Below, in pieces: positions 31,536 through 43,750 of a DNA stretch of 64,000 bases. The notes beneath the pieces were generated by a model. That model had not been told where the DNA came from, did not search any database, and saw only the letters and a list, made by a program, of their open reading frames with translations. The translations under genes and the position numbers were made by a program. The DNA is taken from the NCBI RefSeq assembly GCF_900497805.2, contig NW_020954550.1:32617853-32681852 (forward strand), given 5' to 3'. This DNA is from Vombatus ursinus. Lineage: Eukaryota; Chordata; Mammalia; Diprotodontia; Vombatidae. Each line of letters begins with the position of its first letter. The stretch's first letter is position 1.

Positions 31536-32315
31536 TGGAGATGTCTCTAAATTTGCTCATCTCATATTTCTTTTGAGCCACCTTCTCTGGGCAGGCATGT
31601 CATGCTAGGTGGTCCTGCGCCAATGTCTTTTATGTCTCACAATGGATTCCAAAGTTCTTCAGAGAGACCTTAAGAGTTTCTCTGTACCATTTCTTCTGAC
31701 CTCTGTGTGAGTGCTTGCCTTGTGTGAGTACTCCATAAAATAGTCTTTTAGGCAAATACAAGTTTGGCATTCGAACAATATGACTAGTTCATTGGAGTTA
31801 CGCTCTCTGCAGTAGAGTTTGAAAGCTTGGTCAAGAAAAGACCTCAGTGTCCATACCTTATCTTGCCAGGTGATCTTCAAAATCATCCTAAGACAATTCA
31901 AATGGAATTGATTCAGTTTCTTAGCATGGCGCTGGTGTACTATCTAGGTTTCACGGGCATATAACAATGAGGTCAGCACAAGGGTTCTATAGACCTTCAA
32001 TTTGGTAGACAGTCTAATGCCTCTTCTCTTCCACACTTTCCTTTGGAGCCTCCCAAACACTGAGCCATCTTTGGCAGTGTGTGTGTTAACTCATCATCTA
32101 GGTATACACCCCTGGAAAGTATAGTGCCAAGGTAAGTGAAAATATACATAGCATTCAAAAATTCTCCATTTCCTGTAACTGAATGGTCAACATATGGAGG
32201 GTGTGGTCCTGCCTGGCAGACAACCTTTGTTTTCTTAATTATCAGGCCAAAATTAGCCCAAAGGGCAGAAAAATCAATCCATACTCTGTGGCATCTCATC
32301 CTCAGAAGCTGTATT

Positions 32316-32342
32316 GAGTACATAATCATATGCAAACAAAAA
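32316..32342 (-). other. Degraded RT active site of the RTE-like LINE
   Basis: The region expected to read FADDCALN reads F-A-Y-D-Y-V-L-N on the minus strand, so the first catalytic aspartate is lost. This is one of many changes that leave the RT dead. Confidence 0.6.
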
Positions 32343-33524
32343 GTTGCACACCAATTTTCCCTCCACTTTTGTCTTGGCTTGTAGCTTTTTCAAATGAAAT
32401 AATTTACTGTCACTGTGGTAGCTGACCTTGATACCATTGAAGGTATCTGAAAACTGAAAACACTATGCTAAAAAGCATGGAAGCAAGCACACAGCCCTGC
32501 TTCACTCCATTGGTGACTTGGAAAGTGTGAGAGCATGATCCATTATCCATAACCCAGGCAAGCATGCTGTCATGGAACTGGTATAACAATGAACTTCTCT
32601 TGGCAACCAAATTTTGTCATGATCTTCCATAAACCCTCCTGACTGACAGTATTAAAGGCCTTGGTCAGATTGACAAATGTGTACAGACCTTTGCTCTGCT
32701 CCTGGCATTTCTCCTGAAGTTGGTGGGCAGCAAACACCATGTTGACCATTCCTCAGACCTTTCTGAAGCCACACTGGCTCTCAGGTAGATGACCATTTTC
32801 CAGGTGAAGGATGAGCTTATTAAGGAGGGCTCTGGAATGATCTTGATAATGACTAAACAATGACTAAATCCTGTGACTGTCATAGGAAAATCTATTCCCT
32901 TTTCCTTTATAGAGATGGACAATGAATCCTTGAATTCCTGGGGGATAACCTCTTGCCATATAGCCCAGAAGATTTCTGTCGGTTTTTATATGAGCAGTGG
33001 ACCCCCTACCTTTAAATCTCAGCTAAAATAGAATCAGCACCAGGTATTTTTAATATGAGAGAAACCTAATGGCATTCAAAACCCCTTCTTCATTTGGAAG
33101 TTTGGCTAGAGAGGGATTGATTTAAATCTGAGGTATACGCTCAATGGCTTCAGCATTGGTTGATGATGGTCTATTGAAAATACTATGCAAGTGTTCAGAC
33201 TGTCTCTCTAGGATCATGTCCTTACACTTAATCAATGTAGCTCCATCAGTGCTGAGTAGTTGAGATACACCATAGGTCTTTGGCCTATAAATAGCTTTCA
33301 GGGTATCATAAAAAGCACTTTGGATTGTTACTATCAGCATAAAATGGAATTTCATCTGCCTTCTTACTGAGATAAGAATCCTAAGCTTTGCTTGTACTTT
33401 AATTCTGATGGAGTCAAATGCTGCTTTCTTAGAGATGGATGAACTATCCTGATGATAAACCCTGTGGAGAGTTCATTTTTCATTTAATGTATTGATATCA
33501 TTAATATAAATATCATTAATATTA

Positions 33525-33625
33525 ACATTAGCTATTATCAATAATAGCTAGCATATATAGTTCCTACTATGTGCCAGGCACTGTGCTAAGTGCTTTATGA
33601 ATATTATCATTATTTGAAAGATAAT
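33525..33625 (-). repeat. Class B CORE-SINE tail fragment
   Basis: 'aataatagctagcatatata', 'ctatgtgccaggcactgtgc', 'taagtgctttatgaatatta'. Only the 3' tail remains. Confidence 0.7.
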
Positions 33626-33689
33626 ACAGAAACAGAATCAGCATAGTGACTGGTTGACAGAGGCAAGGGAGAAGGGAGAATCAAAGATG

Positions 33690-34030
33690 TTTCAAATAGT
33701 CTATTGGCTAATGAGCATTTATTAGAGGCTTATCATATGCCAGACACTGTGCTAAGAACTGGGAGTATAAAGAAAGACAAAAATAGCCTTTTCCCTGTAG
33801 GAGCTCACATAGTAGTGGGGGGAAACTGGAAGGATTGTGATGTCATTGGCAGATATAATGATATCAGTAGGAAGAGTGTATTTAGAGGGAAAGATAATAT
33901 GTTTGTTTTTTAGACTTGTTCTGAAGTGACTATAGGACATACAAGTGAAGGTATCTTGCAGGTGAAGAATCTGGGGGTCTAGATCTTGGAAGGGATGGAG
34001 AGGTAGATTGCTGATTCAAATGCGTAAAAG
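33690..34030 (-). mobile_element. L2 LINE fragment with internal deletion
   Basis: The 3' tail (33700-33825: 'atgccagacactgtgctaag', 'cctgtaggagctcacatag') is joined to a more upstream piece (33885-34025: 'acttgttctgaagtgactat', 'ctgggggtctagatcttgg'). Together they fit reversed L2 with the middle missing. Confidence 0.7.
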
Positions 34031-34620
34031 TAATAGCAACCATTCTGGCAAAAATTGTGCAGCTTTTTGTCATGTTTTTTTCTTGGAAAATTTAGTTTAA
34101 AAAGGTTGGGACAAGAATATTGTCACACAGATTGAAAGGCAACTGAGAGAACACCAGAAGCATTTTTTAAAAGGGCAAAGATAAAATATTCAGCTGAGAT
34201 AAGGTGCTTAGTGGGATGCTACTGAGGTCTGTGAGGGCCAGACTGAGAGAGCTCCCCCTCACCGCTCCAATGGTTCTGGAAGTGATAGGAGGCATACATA
34301 CAAATGAAGACTTCCCAGGATGCTAAATTAGCAGCAACTGGTAAGGATATAGCAATAATACAGATAGACAAAAAACAGCCGGCAAATATCCCCAAAATGG
34401 ACATAGCAGTGAGAAATGTGAACAAACCCTAGTACTAGACATATTAAAATGCAAATAGGACAAGAGAAAGTAATACCAAATACCAATACTCAATGGAAGA
34501 TAAACCCTAACCAGCAATTCTGAAGGATACAATGGAATGGCAAGAATTGTAGAGAATTCTTGAAGGTATAATGCAATCTAGCATATACTTTGTAAAATAC
34601 AAACATGAAAATAGGCACTC
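34031..34620. other. No recognised feature
   Basis: About 590 bp without a family that I can name. It contains 'gagagagctccccctcacc' and AT-rich text. Confidence 0.4.
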
Positions 34621-34624
34621 ACAG

Positions 34625-34752
34625 TTCATAATAATGGTCAACATTTACGTAGTGCTTTAAGGTTTATCTCATTTCATCTTCCCAACAATCCTGTGATGTA
34701 TGTGCTTTTATTATTTCCTGTAAAAGTAGTGTCTTGCAGATGAGGAAACTTA
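34625..34752 (-). repeat. Class B CORE-SINE fragment
   Basis: 'tcaacatttacgtagtgctt', 'taaggtttatctcatttcat', 'cccaacaatcctgtgatgta', 'cagatgaggaaactta'. It stops where a second copy begins. Confidence 0.75.
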
Positions 34753-34754
34753 GA

Positions 34755-35008
34755 ATAATAACAGCTAACATTTGTATTATATTTTAATGTTTGTAGAGTG
34801 TTTTACGTATATTAGCTCCTTGATTCTTCCAATAATTCTTTGAGTTTGGTTCTATTATTATATCCATTTTACAGATAAGGAAATTGAGGCTAAGAGAGTT
34901 TAAGTAACTTGCCTAGGATCATACTACAGGTAAATATGTGCAGCAGGATTTGAATCCAGTCTTCTTGAGTCCAAGTCTAGCAGGATTTTCACTCTTCTTG
35001 TATGCCAC
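34755..35008 (-). repeat. Class B CORE-SINE
   Basis: 'aacagctaacatttgtatta', 'attttacagataaggaaatt', 'ttaagtaacttgcctagga', 'caggatttgaatccagtctt', 'ttgtatgccacc'. Same orientation as the fragment to its left. Confidence 0.8.
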
Positions 35009-35084
35009 CTCAAATAATCATTGTTGGTTTGTAGTCCCTACTTCATAGGGATATATTGTTTTTAAGTAAAAGGTCCTAGGGTTA

Positions 35085-35250
35085 TAGTTTTAGAGCTGGA
35101 AAGTATCTTACAGGCCATTGAGTCTAACTCTTTCATAGTAAAGATGAAAATACTGAGGCACAAGGGATTTAAGTTCAATGCCCAGGATTACCTAGCTGAT
35201 AAGTATCTGATACAAGACTTGAGCCCAGGTCTTTCTGGCTCCAAGACTAG
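35085..35250 (-). repeat. Class C CORE-SINE
   Basis: 'tagttttagagctggaaagt', 'ttacaggccattgagtctaa', 'gaaaatactgaggcacaagg', 'tgcccaggattacctagctg'. The tail is at the left end. Confidence 0.78.
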
Positions 35251-35464
35251 TACTCTAGAAGACAATCACTGGCAAGAGGAGGAGCCCAATATCTGGCCTG
35301 GCTTACCAGAAGACATCTACCTTAAGGAAGCTGTTTAGGCAGCACAGAGCTAAGGAAAATGTGAAATGCTTATTCAAAAGTTCTTCAAAATGTTTCATAT
35401 TTTGATATTTTAAGTATCAACTTCCTAGGAGAGTATAACAGAAGTTATAAATGGCAGTTAGTGG

Positions 35465-35745
35465 CAGCTGGTGCTGCAGTGATGGCAGATGATAGTGTAG
35501 TAGATAGAGCCCTGTGCAGGAAGACCTAAATTCAAATCCAGTCTCAGAAATCTATTAATTGTGTGACTGTGGGCAAATCACTTAACATCTGTTTTTCTCA
35601 GTTTCCTAAATTATAAAATGGGGATAATGATAGCACCTATACCACAAGGTTGTTGTGAGGATCAGATGAGACAATGTTTGTTAGAGGCACTTAGGTCAGT
35701 GTCTGGCACATACAGAGTAGGTGCTCCATAAAATACTTATTTCCT
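35465..35745 (+). repeat. Class B CORE-SINE
   Basis: 'agtgtagtagatagagccct', 'taaattcaaatccagtctca', 'gactgtgggcaaatcactta', 'gttgttgtgaggatcagatg', 'gtctggcacatacagagtag'. Confidence 0.85.
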
Positions 35746-36124
35746 TCCCTTTGTAAGTTACAATTTCATGTTTTAAGTCTTTGTCAATGTGCCCTTATGA
35801 GTATACTGTATTAAACATTTCTCTTTTTGTGGAAGAAATAAATAGTTGGCCAATACCTGATTTATGTTGTACATTGGGTACCTTTTACTTCCCCTTTTAG
35901 AGGAGACCCTAGACATTAGCTAAAGCTAAAGCTTTAAGTGATTATCCCCAGGGAACTAGGATAAGGATGTAAAAAGCTAAAAAATGAAAAAAAGCCACCT
36001 CTCTTTTGCAGTCAGACTCCTCTAGGACTGAAGCTAGTCTGCATATGTGGGTCCAGAGCTGAGAGGTATTCCTTATTGGTTATGGAGAGGACTAGTGTCC
36101 CCTACACTTAATAGTATTTGTTAT
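35746..36124. other. No recognised feature
   Basis: 380 bp without an identifiable repeat. Confidence 0.4.
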
Positions 36125-36262
36125 TGTTGTATTCTATGACTATAACAACTCTGAGTCAGACAGTATAAATATTATCATTCCCATTTTATAGATAGGGAAA
36201 CTGAGGTTCAAAGAGATGAAGAGATTTGTCCAAGGTCACAAAATAATGTCAGAGCTGGTCTG
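36125..36262 (-). repeat. Class B/MIR-like SINE fragment
   Basis: 'cattcccattttatagatag', 'ggaaactgaggttcaaagag', 'tttgtccaaggtcacaaaat'. The core region only. Confidence 0.65.
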
Positions 36263-36539
36263 TTGTTTTTGTGACTTGTTTTTAGTTATCATGTAAATAA
36301 TTATCACTGGATGCCATAGTTGGAATGCCCTGACATTTACCCTCAGATAGCAAGAGGAGTGGGGAGAGTGGAGAGGCAAGAGGGAGCAGATATACAGAGA
36401 TAATTGAAAATAAAGCATTGAACATTAAAAGTATGGTGGTATTGGAAGGCTTCTTCTTTTCCCTATCTGTCTACTCAGGGCTTGTCTTTATCAAGACATG
36501 AGTGAACCAACATTTTGATTGAGTTTTTAAAGTTAGTCT

Positions 36540-37170
36540 TTAAAAAAGTTGTATTGATGTTTTTTGTTTTTATGTCAGAGGTATTTCTGGACATTGTTCT
36601 ACCTGAATTGAACCCTTTTGGTAACAAAAAATATTAAGCAAACAAAACCAATATAGTGACCTGAAAATGTATACAGCATTCTTCTCTATAATACACCACA
36701 TCTCTGCCAAGAGGAGAGAGGCATATTTCATTATTTTTACTCTGATACCATTAGTGGTTTTAAAATTGTTCATGGCTAAAATTCCTTTCAATTATTTTTA
36801 GATAACACTGTTGTAGACATTGTATATATTCTTCTTTTGGTTTTGCTTACTTCACTCTGCAGTAACTTATGAAAATCTTCCCATGTTTCTCTGAATTTCT
36901 CATATTTGTCATTTCCTGTTGTACAATATTACATTTCATCCATAGACCATGGTTTGTTTAACCATTCCCCAATTAAAAGATACTTGCTTTGTTTCTGGTT
37001 CTTTGTTACCATAAAAGGACTGCTGTGGATATATTTATACATATTGAGACTTTGTTTCTGTCTTTGTCCTCCTTGGGTTATATACCCAGTTATGAATTTT
37101 CTGAGTCAAAGGGTATGTATGAACAATTGAGCTATTTTTCTTGCAAAATTCCAAATAGTTATCCATATCA
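36540..37170 (-). mobile_element. Old L1 3' end
   Basis: Reversed L1: 'ttgcttacttcactctgcag' (36845), 'aaaatcttcccatgtttctc', 'aaccattccccaattaaaag', 'ttctttgttaccataaaagg', 'ttctgagtcaaagggtatg'. It is diverged and 5' truncated. Confidence 0.75.
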
Positions 37171-38411
37171 AAGTTCTCTTTTAATATAGAGGCACAGACT
37201 GCCTGAGGCATGTTTTCTGACCCTCGCTGTGGTATTTGATCCCAGAAAACTTTTTGGTTCTTTGTATTATTTGGCCACAAGGAGCTAGGGTAAAGACGTA
37301 TGAATCTCAGGACCCCGGACAGTTCATCAAGCATTGTGAGTGTAAAACTTCCTGTACTGCCCACAGGCACATCTTTCCTCAGAAAGATGAATGACATGCA
37401 AGACAGATGTCCACACAGCTGGCCCTGGTTTATTCCTGTCCAAAATGATGGTTTGCTATTATGTGAAGGCAGTCTGGAGAACTCTCCATTTTCCTACTTT
37501 AAGAGTTGCAAAGTTGCTCTAAACTTTAAGTATTCCAAAAAGAAGAAAATTTCTCTGAAACCCTGTCATTAGCAGAGAAGAGTGCTCTCCATGGACACTC
37601 AGCACTAAAGGGCTCAGAGAGTGGTGGGCTTGAGAAGCAACAGAACAGAAAGCTTGGGTTGTTGCTCCTAAGCTGTCAGCTGAGCAGTTAACCCACAGAA
37701 GCATTCTTTCACCTAAAAATGTAATCATGGGTTGTTTAAGTTTGGGTTCTTTACCAGGTGGCAGAAGAAAAGTGCAGCTTTTATATTATAGCCATAATAA
37801 TAATGCCAATTATTATTTCCCTTGACAGCAGGTACCCCAGAGAACTGAAAGAACTTCAAAAGTACAATTGAGAAGGAGTTGAAAGTGCTAGAAAAAAAAG
37901 TAAGCATATTATAGTTCATCTCCCTAATAAACCTTCTTTGGATGGAGCAAAAAGGCACAGAGGGTCAAGGCCCCCAAGCCCTTTTTATCTCTACTGGCTA
38001 CAAAGAATGCAAAAGACAAGTCTTCTCCTCCTCCATCTTTAAGTGTAGATCAGGATCAAGAAAAATACCCATTTTGCAAGGAATTATTTATCATTTCAAA
38101 GAACCTGGTCACTCCATTACCCACTAAGCACTTTTGGAATATATGGCTTTGAAAAAAGAGAGATTAGCTAAGAAAAGCCCATTAGTATCTAGCTTTACAG
38201 AGTTTCTTCATTTTGTTTTGTTCCATCTTTTTATCCCTTATACTGAACATAGACAGCAAAGAAACATGTACCTGGAAGAAGGTCAAATGCATGGCTAGGT
38301 GACAAAACTGTGTTAACTTACTCTTTCTTTAGACAGTTTATACATCTCCCTGCATGGAACTTCCTGATGTTTTTCTGCAGAACTCCCTGATGCCAAATTT
38401 CCCCTACCTTA
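37171..38411. other. Repeat-poor block of about 1.2 kb
   Basis: No known repeat is seen apart from short AT-rich runs. Two opposed ORFs (37035-37397 minus, 37300-37572 plus) overlap and have no family signature. Higher sequence complexity makes it one of the better places to look for conserved non-coding sequence. Confidence 0.35.
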
Positions 38412-38590
38412 GGATCATATATTTAGAGCTCGAGGTAACCTTAAAAGTCAGATCTAGTTAAAGCCCCTCATTTTTCAAAGAAGGAAACTGAGACCAAGAG
38501 ACATTAAGTGACTTGCTCAAGGTCACACAGGATTTTAATTTAGGTCCTGTGATTCCACGTTCAGCTCTTTTTCCATTGCACCATGCTTTC
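38412..38590 (-). repeat. Class C CORE-SINE
   Basis: 'aggatcatatatttagagct', 'ttcaaagaaggaaactgaga', 'taagtgacttgctcaaggtc', 'acacaggattttaatttagg', 'cattgcaccatg'. Confidence 0.8.
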
Positions 38591-38679
38591 TTGCTAGCAA
38601 ACTTATCTTTACTAAAACCTGCACTTGCTTCTGCTATTGGTGAAAGGTTACTATATATTTGGCTGGAATAAATGAAAGA

Positions 38680-38820
38680 TATTAAGTGATTATTCAAAAA
38701 TTTACAAGTACCTATTGAGTACAGAGTGCTATGTTAGGTTCTGAGAGAGATTTTAAAAAAAGTTCAGATAGGATGAAGGCCCTACTCCCTTGGGGATTAC
38801 TTTTAGAAAGCTAAGAAATT
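38680..38820 (-). mobile_element. L2 3' end fragment
   Basis: 'caagtacctattgagtacag', 'agtgctatgttaggttctga', 'tgaaggccctactccct'. Reversed L2 tail, worn. Confidence 0.55.
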
Positions 38821-39149
38821 CCTGGGCAGAAATGATGATACTTTCTAGGTCAGAGGAGGATAAGGTATGTCTGTGGAGAAAGGAGAAGAGTAGTGATTAG
38901 TTAGCAGTGATTTCCCATTTAAATCAATGAAATGACTCCAGTGCTTCCCATTTCTAAACACAATTGTACCACAATTAAATTTCTGAATGTCATGTTGACC
39001 TAGCTCCAAGAGTTTGTGGAAGTCTGGTCTATGTTCTTTCCTTTCTTTTTTTTTATAGAATGAAATAAAGCATTTCCATAACATAGTACAATAAAAAGAT
39101 GATTGTATATGAAACTGCAAATCTACTATGCATGACTTGCTTTTCCTTT
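38821..39149. other. No recognised feature
   Basis: 330 bp without an identifiable repeat or gene. Confidence 0.4.
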
Positions 39150-40595
39150 CAAATAAACAACAAAATTATCATGTAAATTTCTTTTTTTTCTTTTTTTCTT
39201 TTCTCTCCACCCCTGAACTCCACCCTAGTAATGGCTACCATTAGACATAAATAGTTTATATGTATATATATATGTATATATATATATACACACACACACA
39301 TATACATATGTACAAATGAAATTATTCTATATATTCTTCTATTTATTAGTTCTTTTTCTGGATGCAGCTAGTGTCTTTCTTCATATGTCCTTCATAGTTA
39401 ATTTGAGTATTTACAATAGACAAAATAACTTATTCACTCAAAGTTGTTCTTAAAACAATATTGCTGTTACTGTATACAATGTTGTCTTGGTTCTATTCAT
39501 TTCACTCTTCATTATTTTGTGCAAATCTTTCCATCTTTTCTAAAATCATTGAGCTGATTATTTCTTATAGCACAGTAGTATTCCATCACAATCGTATATC
39601 ACAACTTGTTCAGCCATTTCCCGATTGATATGCATCCCTGAAGTTTCCAGTTCTTTGCCACCACCAAGAGAACTGCTATAAACATTTTAAAATATATAGG
39701 TTCTTTTCTTTTTCCCCTAATAACCTTTGGAAATAGAGCAAATAGTGGTATTGCTGGATCAAAGGGTATAGGTAGCTTAATAACTCTTTGAGCATAATTT
39801 CAGGTTGTTCTCCAAAATGTTTGGATCATTTCACAATTCCACCAAAAATGAATTAGTCTCCCAGTTTTTCCACATCCTCTCTAACATTTGTCACTTTTCC
39901 CTTCTCTCATTTTAGCCAATCTGGTAGGTGTCAAATAATAACTCAAGGTTGTTTTGATCTGCATTCCTCTAATCAATAATGATTTACAGCATTTTTACAT
40001 AATTATAAATTGTTTTAATTTCTTCATTGTAAAACTGCCTGTTCATATACTTTGGCCATTTATAAATTGGGGAGTGATTAATTTTCTAATACATTTGACA
40101 GGTTCTTAATATATTTTAGATATAACACCTTTATCTGATAAACTATCTATAATAAATTTCCCCCAGTTTTCTGCTTTTTAAAAAATCTTGGCTATATTCA
40201 TTTTATTTGTGTAAAACCTTTTTAATTTAACATAATTGAAACTATCCATTTTACACCTAATTTTGCTCTCTATCTCTTGTTTATTCATAAATTGTTCATC
40301 TATCCACAAGTCTCATAAGTAATATGTCCCATGAGCTTCTACTTTTCTTGTAAAATCTCTCTTATACCTAGGCCATGTACCCATTTTGATGTTATCTTGG
40401 TAAATGTGTGACTTTGGTAAATGGTAAATGTGAGATATTGTTCCATGCCCAGTTTCTGCCATACAGTTTTCCATTTTCCTGACGATGTTTTTTTGTTTTT
40501 TTTTAACCACATAATGAATTCTCATCCCCAAATCTGAAGTCTTTATACATTAGTAAATTTTTATGTACTAATTTTGGGTCAATCTTTGTAAAGGT
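39150..40595 (-). mobile_element. 5'-truncated L1, 3' 1.4 kb
   Basis: Reversed 3' UTR (39150-39450, containing the (TA)n/(CA)n run at 39259-39312), then ORF2 C-terminal text: 'tattccatcacaatcgtata', 'gttcagccatttcccgatt', 'tgctggatcaaagggtata', 'tttatctgataaactatcta' and 'catgtacccattttgatgtt'. Frames are broken throughout. Confidence 0.87.
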
Positions 40596-40664
40596 GCCAT
40601 GGACCATGAGAAAAAAAGATGCACATCTGACTATGTGCTCCCTTGCTATACAAATATTTCAACC
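40596..40664. other. Short spacer between L1 and L2
   Basis: 70 bp, nothing recognised. Confidence 0.4.
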
Positions 40665-42180
40665 AACCCAACTACAAGCATTTATTAAGCATCTACTATG
40701 TGCTAGGTATTGTGCTAGTCACTTGGGATTTGTGTACAAAAGTGAAGCAATCCTTACTCTCAAGGAGCTTACATTCTACTAGAGACATACAACATCATTG
40801 CAGATAACATAGGTGCAGGATATATACAAGATAAATACACAGCTATTGAGGGGAGCCAACTAAGAACCTGAGGAATCAAAAAAAGTCTCTTGAAGGAGTT
40901 GGGACTTGAACTGACCCTTGAAGGGAGTTAGGGACTCCAAGAAGTACATATAAGGAGGAAGAATATTCCAGGTATAGAGGCATCCTGTGCAAAGTCACAG
41001 AGATGGTAAATGGAATATCATAAGGAAAGAAAAGGAGGTTAGATTCTCTAGAGCTTAAAATGCATGAGGAGGAATACTGTACACAATGAGTCTGGAAAGA
41101 TAAACTGAAGCCAATTGTTAAGAGGTTTGAATACTCAAACAAGAATTTTTATTTGATCTTAAGACAGTAGAGATCCACTGATACTTCTTGAGCAAGGGAG
41201 CACATAGTCAGACCAATATTTTAAGAATAACAATTTTGTAGCTTTGTGGAATATGGATTCAGATGAGAGGGGGGCAAGACTTGGAGTAAGACCAATTAGG
41301 ACACAATGTCAATAGGAAAGAGGGAAGAGAGAGAGACAGAAAGAGAGGGAGAGAGAGAGGGAGAAAGACAGGGAGAGGGAGGGGGAGAGGGAGAGAAAGA
41401 GAGGGAAGTGATGATGGTCTAAACCAGGGTGGTAGCTATGTGAATAGAGAGAAGGGGATGCATAAGAGAGATGTCCAAATAGAATTGGATAGATTGGCCA
41501 CTGATTGGATATGGGATGTGAGGGAGAATAAAGAGTCAAGGATAATTCCTATGTTTTGAACCTGAGTGACCAGAAAAATAATGGTGCCTTTAACAGAAAT
41601 AAGTAACTTAGGAGGATGGGTGGTTTCAGGGAAAGAAATAATGAACTCTGTTTTGAATTGGTTGTATTTGAAGTATCTTGGGAACATCTGTCAAGCAGAT
41701 TGTTTGTAATGAAAAAAATGGAGTTCAGGAGAAAGACTGGGGCTATATATTTAAATTTGTCCATCTGTATAGACTGTTTATTTCAATTAATAGGAGGTGA
41801 AGAAATCAGGGAGAGTGTAGAGAGAGAAGAAGAGAGGACCTAGAACAGAATCTTGATATACACATCCAACTATAGAAAATAGGATGAAGCTACAAAGGAA
41901 ATAGAAAGATTAGTCAAATAGGTAGAAAAAGAAACATGATAGAGCAGTATCATGAAAATACAGAGAAAAGAACATGTATAGGAGTTGGAGTGGGGTGGTG
42001 ATTAACAGCATCTAACACTGACTGAAAAGAGGTCAAGAAAGACAAAGACTGAGAATTGGCCATTGGATTTAGCAATGAGGAGATTAATTAAGGAGATTTG
42101 GCTGTAAAAAAGGAGAATGTAGAATTATAGCTTGAGTAGATGGTAGGGACAAATGACAGGGTTTTTAAAAAAGAAATTGG
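40665..42180 (-). mobile_element. Long L2 LINE copy
   Basis: Starts with the 3' tail ('catttattaagcatctacta', 'tactctcaaggagcttaca') and runs through 'gagttgggacttgaactgac', 'ttccaggtatagaggcatcc', 'aggggggcaagacttggag', 'taatggtgcctttaacagaa', 'gttttgaattggttgtattt' and 'catctgtatagactg'. Minus-strand open pieces (41687-41436) contain 'NIGIILDSLFSLTSHIQSV', the L2 'NLGVILDSSLSLTPHIQSV' motif. A GA-rich microsatellite (41325-41408) is embedded. Confidence 0.85.
41325..41408 (+). repeat. GA-rich microsatellite
   Basis: 'gagagagagggagaaagac' type repeats over about 85 bp. ORFs here on either strand are repeat translations. Confidence 0.92.
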
Positions 42181-43389
42181 AAGCTCTAGGAGTATTTGTA
42201 AGCAACAGGGGAAAACCTGGCAGGTAAGGAGAGATTAAAAATTAGGGAGAAGGAACAGCTTCTGGAGGAGATGGGAGGGGTGAAATCAAAGACATAAGCA
42301 AAGGTGAAGATAGTGACAAGAAGGGCCACCTCATTCTCTGGGACTGGTGCAACATAGGAGAGGATGGAGATGATGCTGAGGTGATTTGAAGTGTGGAATT
42401 ATGTGTATGTGTGCATGCACATGTGTGCATATGTATTTAAAAAAAAACTAAAGTTGGAAGGCTTTCATTCTTTTCAGTGAAATATGAAGCAAGGTCTCCC
42501 ATTGAGAGAGAGAGGGGAAGGAAGTGGAGCAGATGTCTTTAGAAGAGAGAAGGTTTAGCTGGTATGGTGATTATTATGAAGACTTAATGAAGGAAGAATA
42601 AAAGGATTGGCAATTGAGGTCTCAGTTGATATTAAATTCAACAGAATTTGTATAGGACTCAATCAGCACAGTTAAATGATTTCTTTTAGTAGTGTTCAGC
42701 GGCACCTGAGTAGGAGCAGAGAAGGTAGATGATGGGAACCATATAATGGTGTGGAAAAAAAATAAGCAATGATAGATCATAGGGCCAGGGTTTGAAAGGT
42801 TGAGGATAGCATAAAATTGAACTGGTTAACCAAATGAGGGGAGACTTTGAAGGTATGCAAGTGAGGTTACTGTAGGAATGACCTGGGAAAGTGGAATGGG
42901 GAGGTGATATATATGGAATGATGAAAGGTTATGATGAGGACATAAAATGGGTGGGGCAAAGCACAGAGAGAGCTGGAAAGAAGGGAAATTCTTCTTTCCA
43001 TAATTCTATTGTCAGAATTATGAATTGTTAAGATGCAACACTTGTAGGTGATGAAATCATGGATATGACCACCCCTTTTTGTGACTAAGGTGGAATGAAG
43101 GTACAGATCCTAGGAATTGAATAGGTTGATAAATGGGAATACAAGGATATAAGAGGGGGTACCAACATCTAAGCTGAAATACTCAATTCTAAGGGAAGAG
43201 TACCAATATAAGGAAAGGATTAGGAAAAACCTAGATAACTAAATTATATATTGTATTATCACCTAGTCATCTGAACTATGTAGAACAGAGCAAGTCCTAC
43301 AGGATATGAAGTGACGATTAAAAAGTTCCTTGAAATTCCCTCCCACAAAACCCACCCTGGTGGCCCTGCCCTCTTCTGTATGGCTTGAA
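42181..43389. other. Purine-biased stretch, possibly the 5' continuation of L2
   Basis: 1.2 kb of G/A-rich text ('gggagaaggaacagcttctg', 'gaagagagaaggtttagctg'). It continues the style of reversed L2 but shows no motif that I can assign firmly. A (TG)n-like run lies at 42400-42435. No gene is seen. Confidence 0.3.
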
Positions 43390-43750
43390 ATTCATATAAT
43401 CTAAGTATTCTAAATTGGAGGGAACCTTTTGGGGCACGTATTTCAACCTGTAACTCAATAAGGATACTCCCTCCCCCCACGATGCTCTTCTCTCACCCCA
43501 GTTTTTTCTTGAAGAACCTCAGTGAGGGGGACTACACTGCCTCTCAAACAGCCCATTTCACTTTCATATAACTCTGGTCATTAGGAATATTTCTCTTACA
43601 TCAAGCTTAAATCTCCCACTCTACAACTTTTTCCATTCATTGATCCCAGTTCTGTCCTCTGGGGCCAGGAAAGATAAGTCTAATTCTACTTTTGTACAAC
43701 TACTAGAATCCTTGAAGACAATTGTATTAAAGACCTTTTTCCAAGGCTAC
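43390..43750 (-). mobile_element. CR1/L3 LINE 3' portion
   Basis: 'cattaggaatatttctctta' followed by 'catcaagcttaaatctccc', 'cattgatcccagttctgtcc', 'tctggggccaggaaagata' and 'aatccttgaagacaattgta'. This order matches the reversed 3' region of mammalian L3/CR1 ('ttccttacatcaagcctaaat ... tctggggcc'). Confidence 0.72.

Larger units (their letters stand above)
31385..33470 (-). mobile_element. RTE-like non-LTR retrotransposon, 5' truncated and broken
   Basis: On the minus strand, in order: a post-endonuclease segment ('LSTDGATLI', 'LHSIFNRPSS', about 33290-33130); RT motif 'TNGVKQGCVLASMLFS' (about 32505-32455; family form NGVKQGCVLAPTLFS); the active-site region near 32320-32340; 'FTYLGTILSRGVYLDDE' (about 32140); a thumb-like 'MNCLRMILKITWQDKV' (about 31900); and a C-terminal Cys/His motif. 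The frames are interrupted many times. Endonuclease sequence is missing. The protein resembles RTE-type endonuclease-RT genes; the exact clade is uncertain. Confidence 0.75.
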
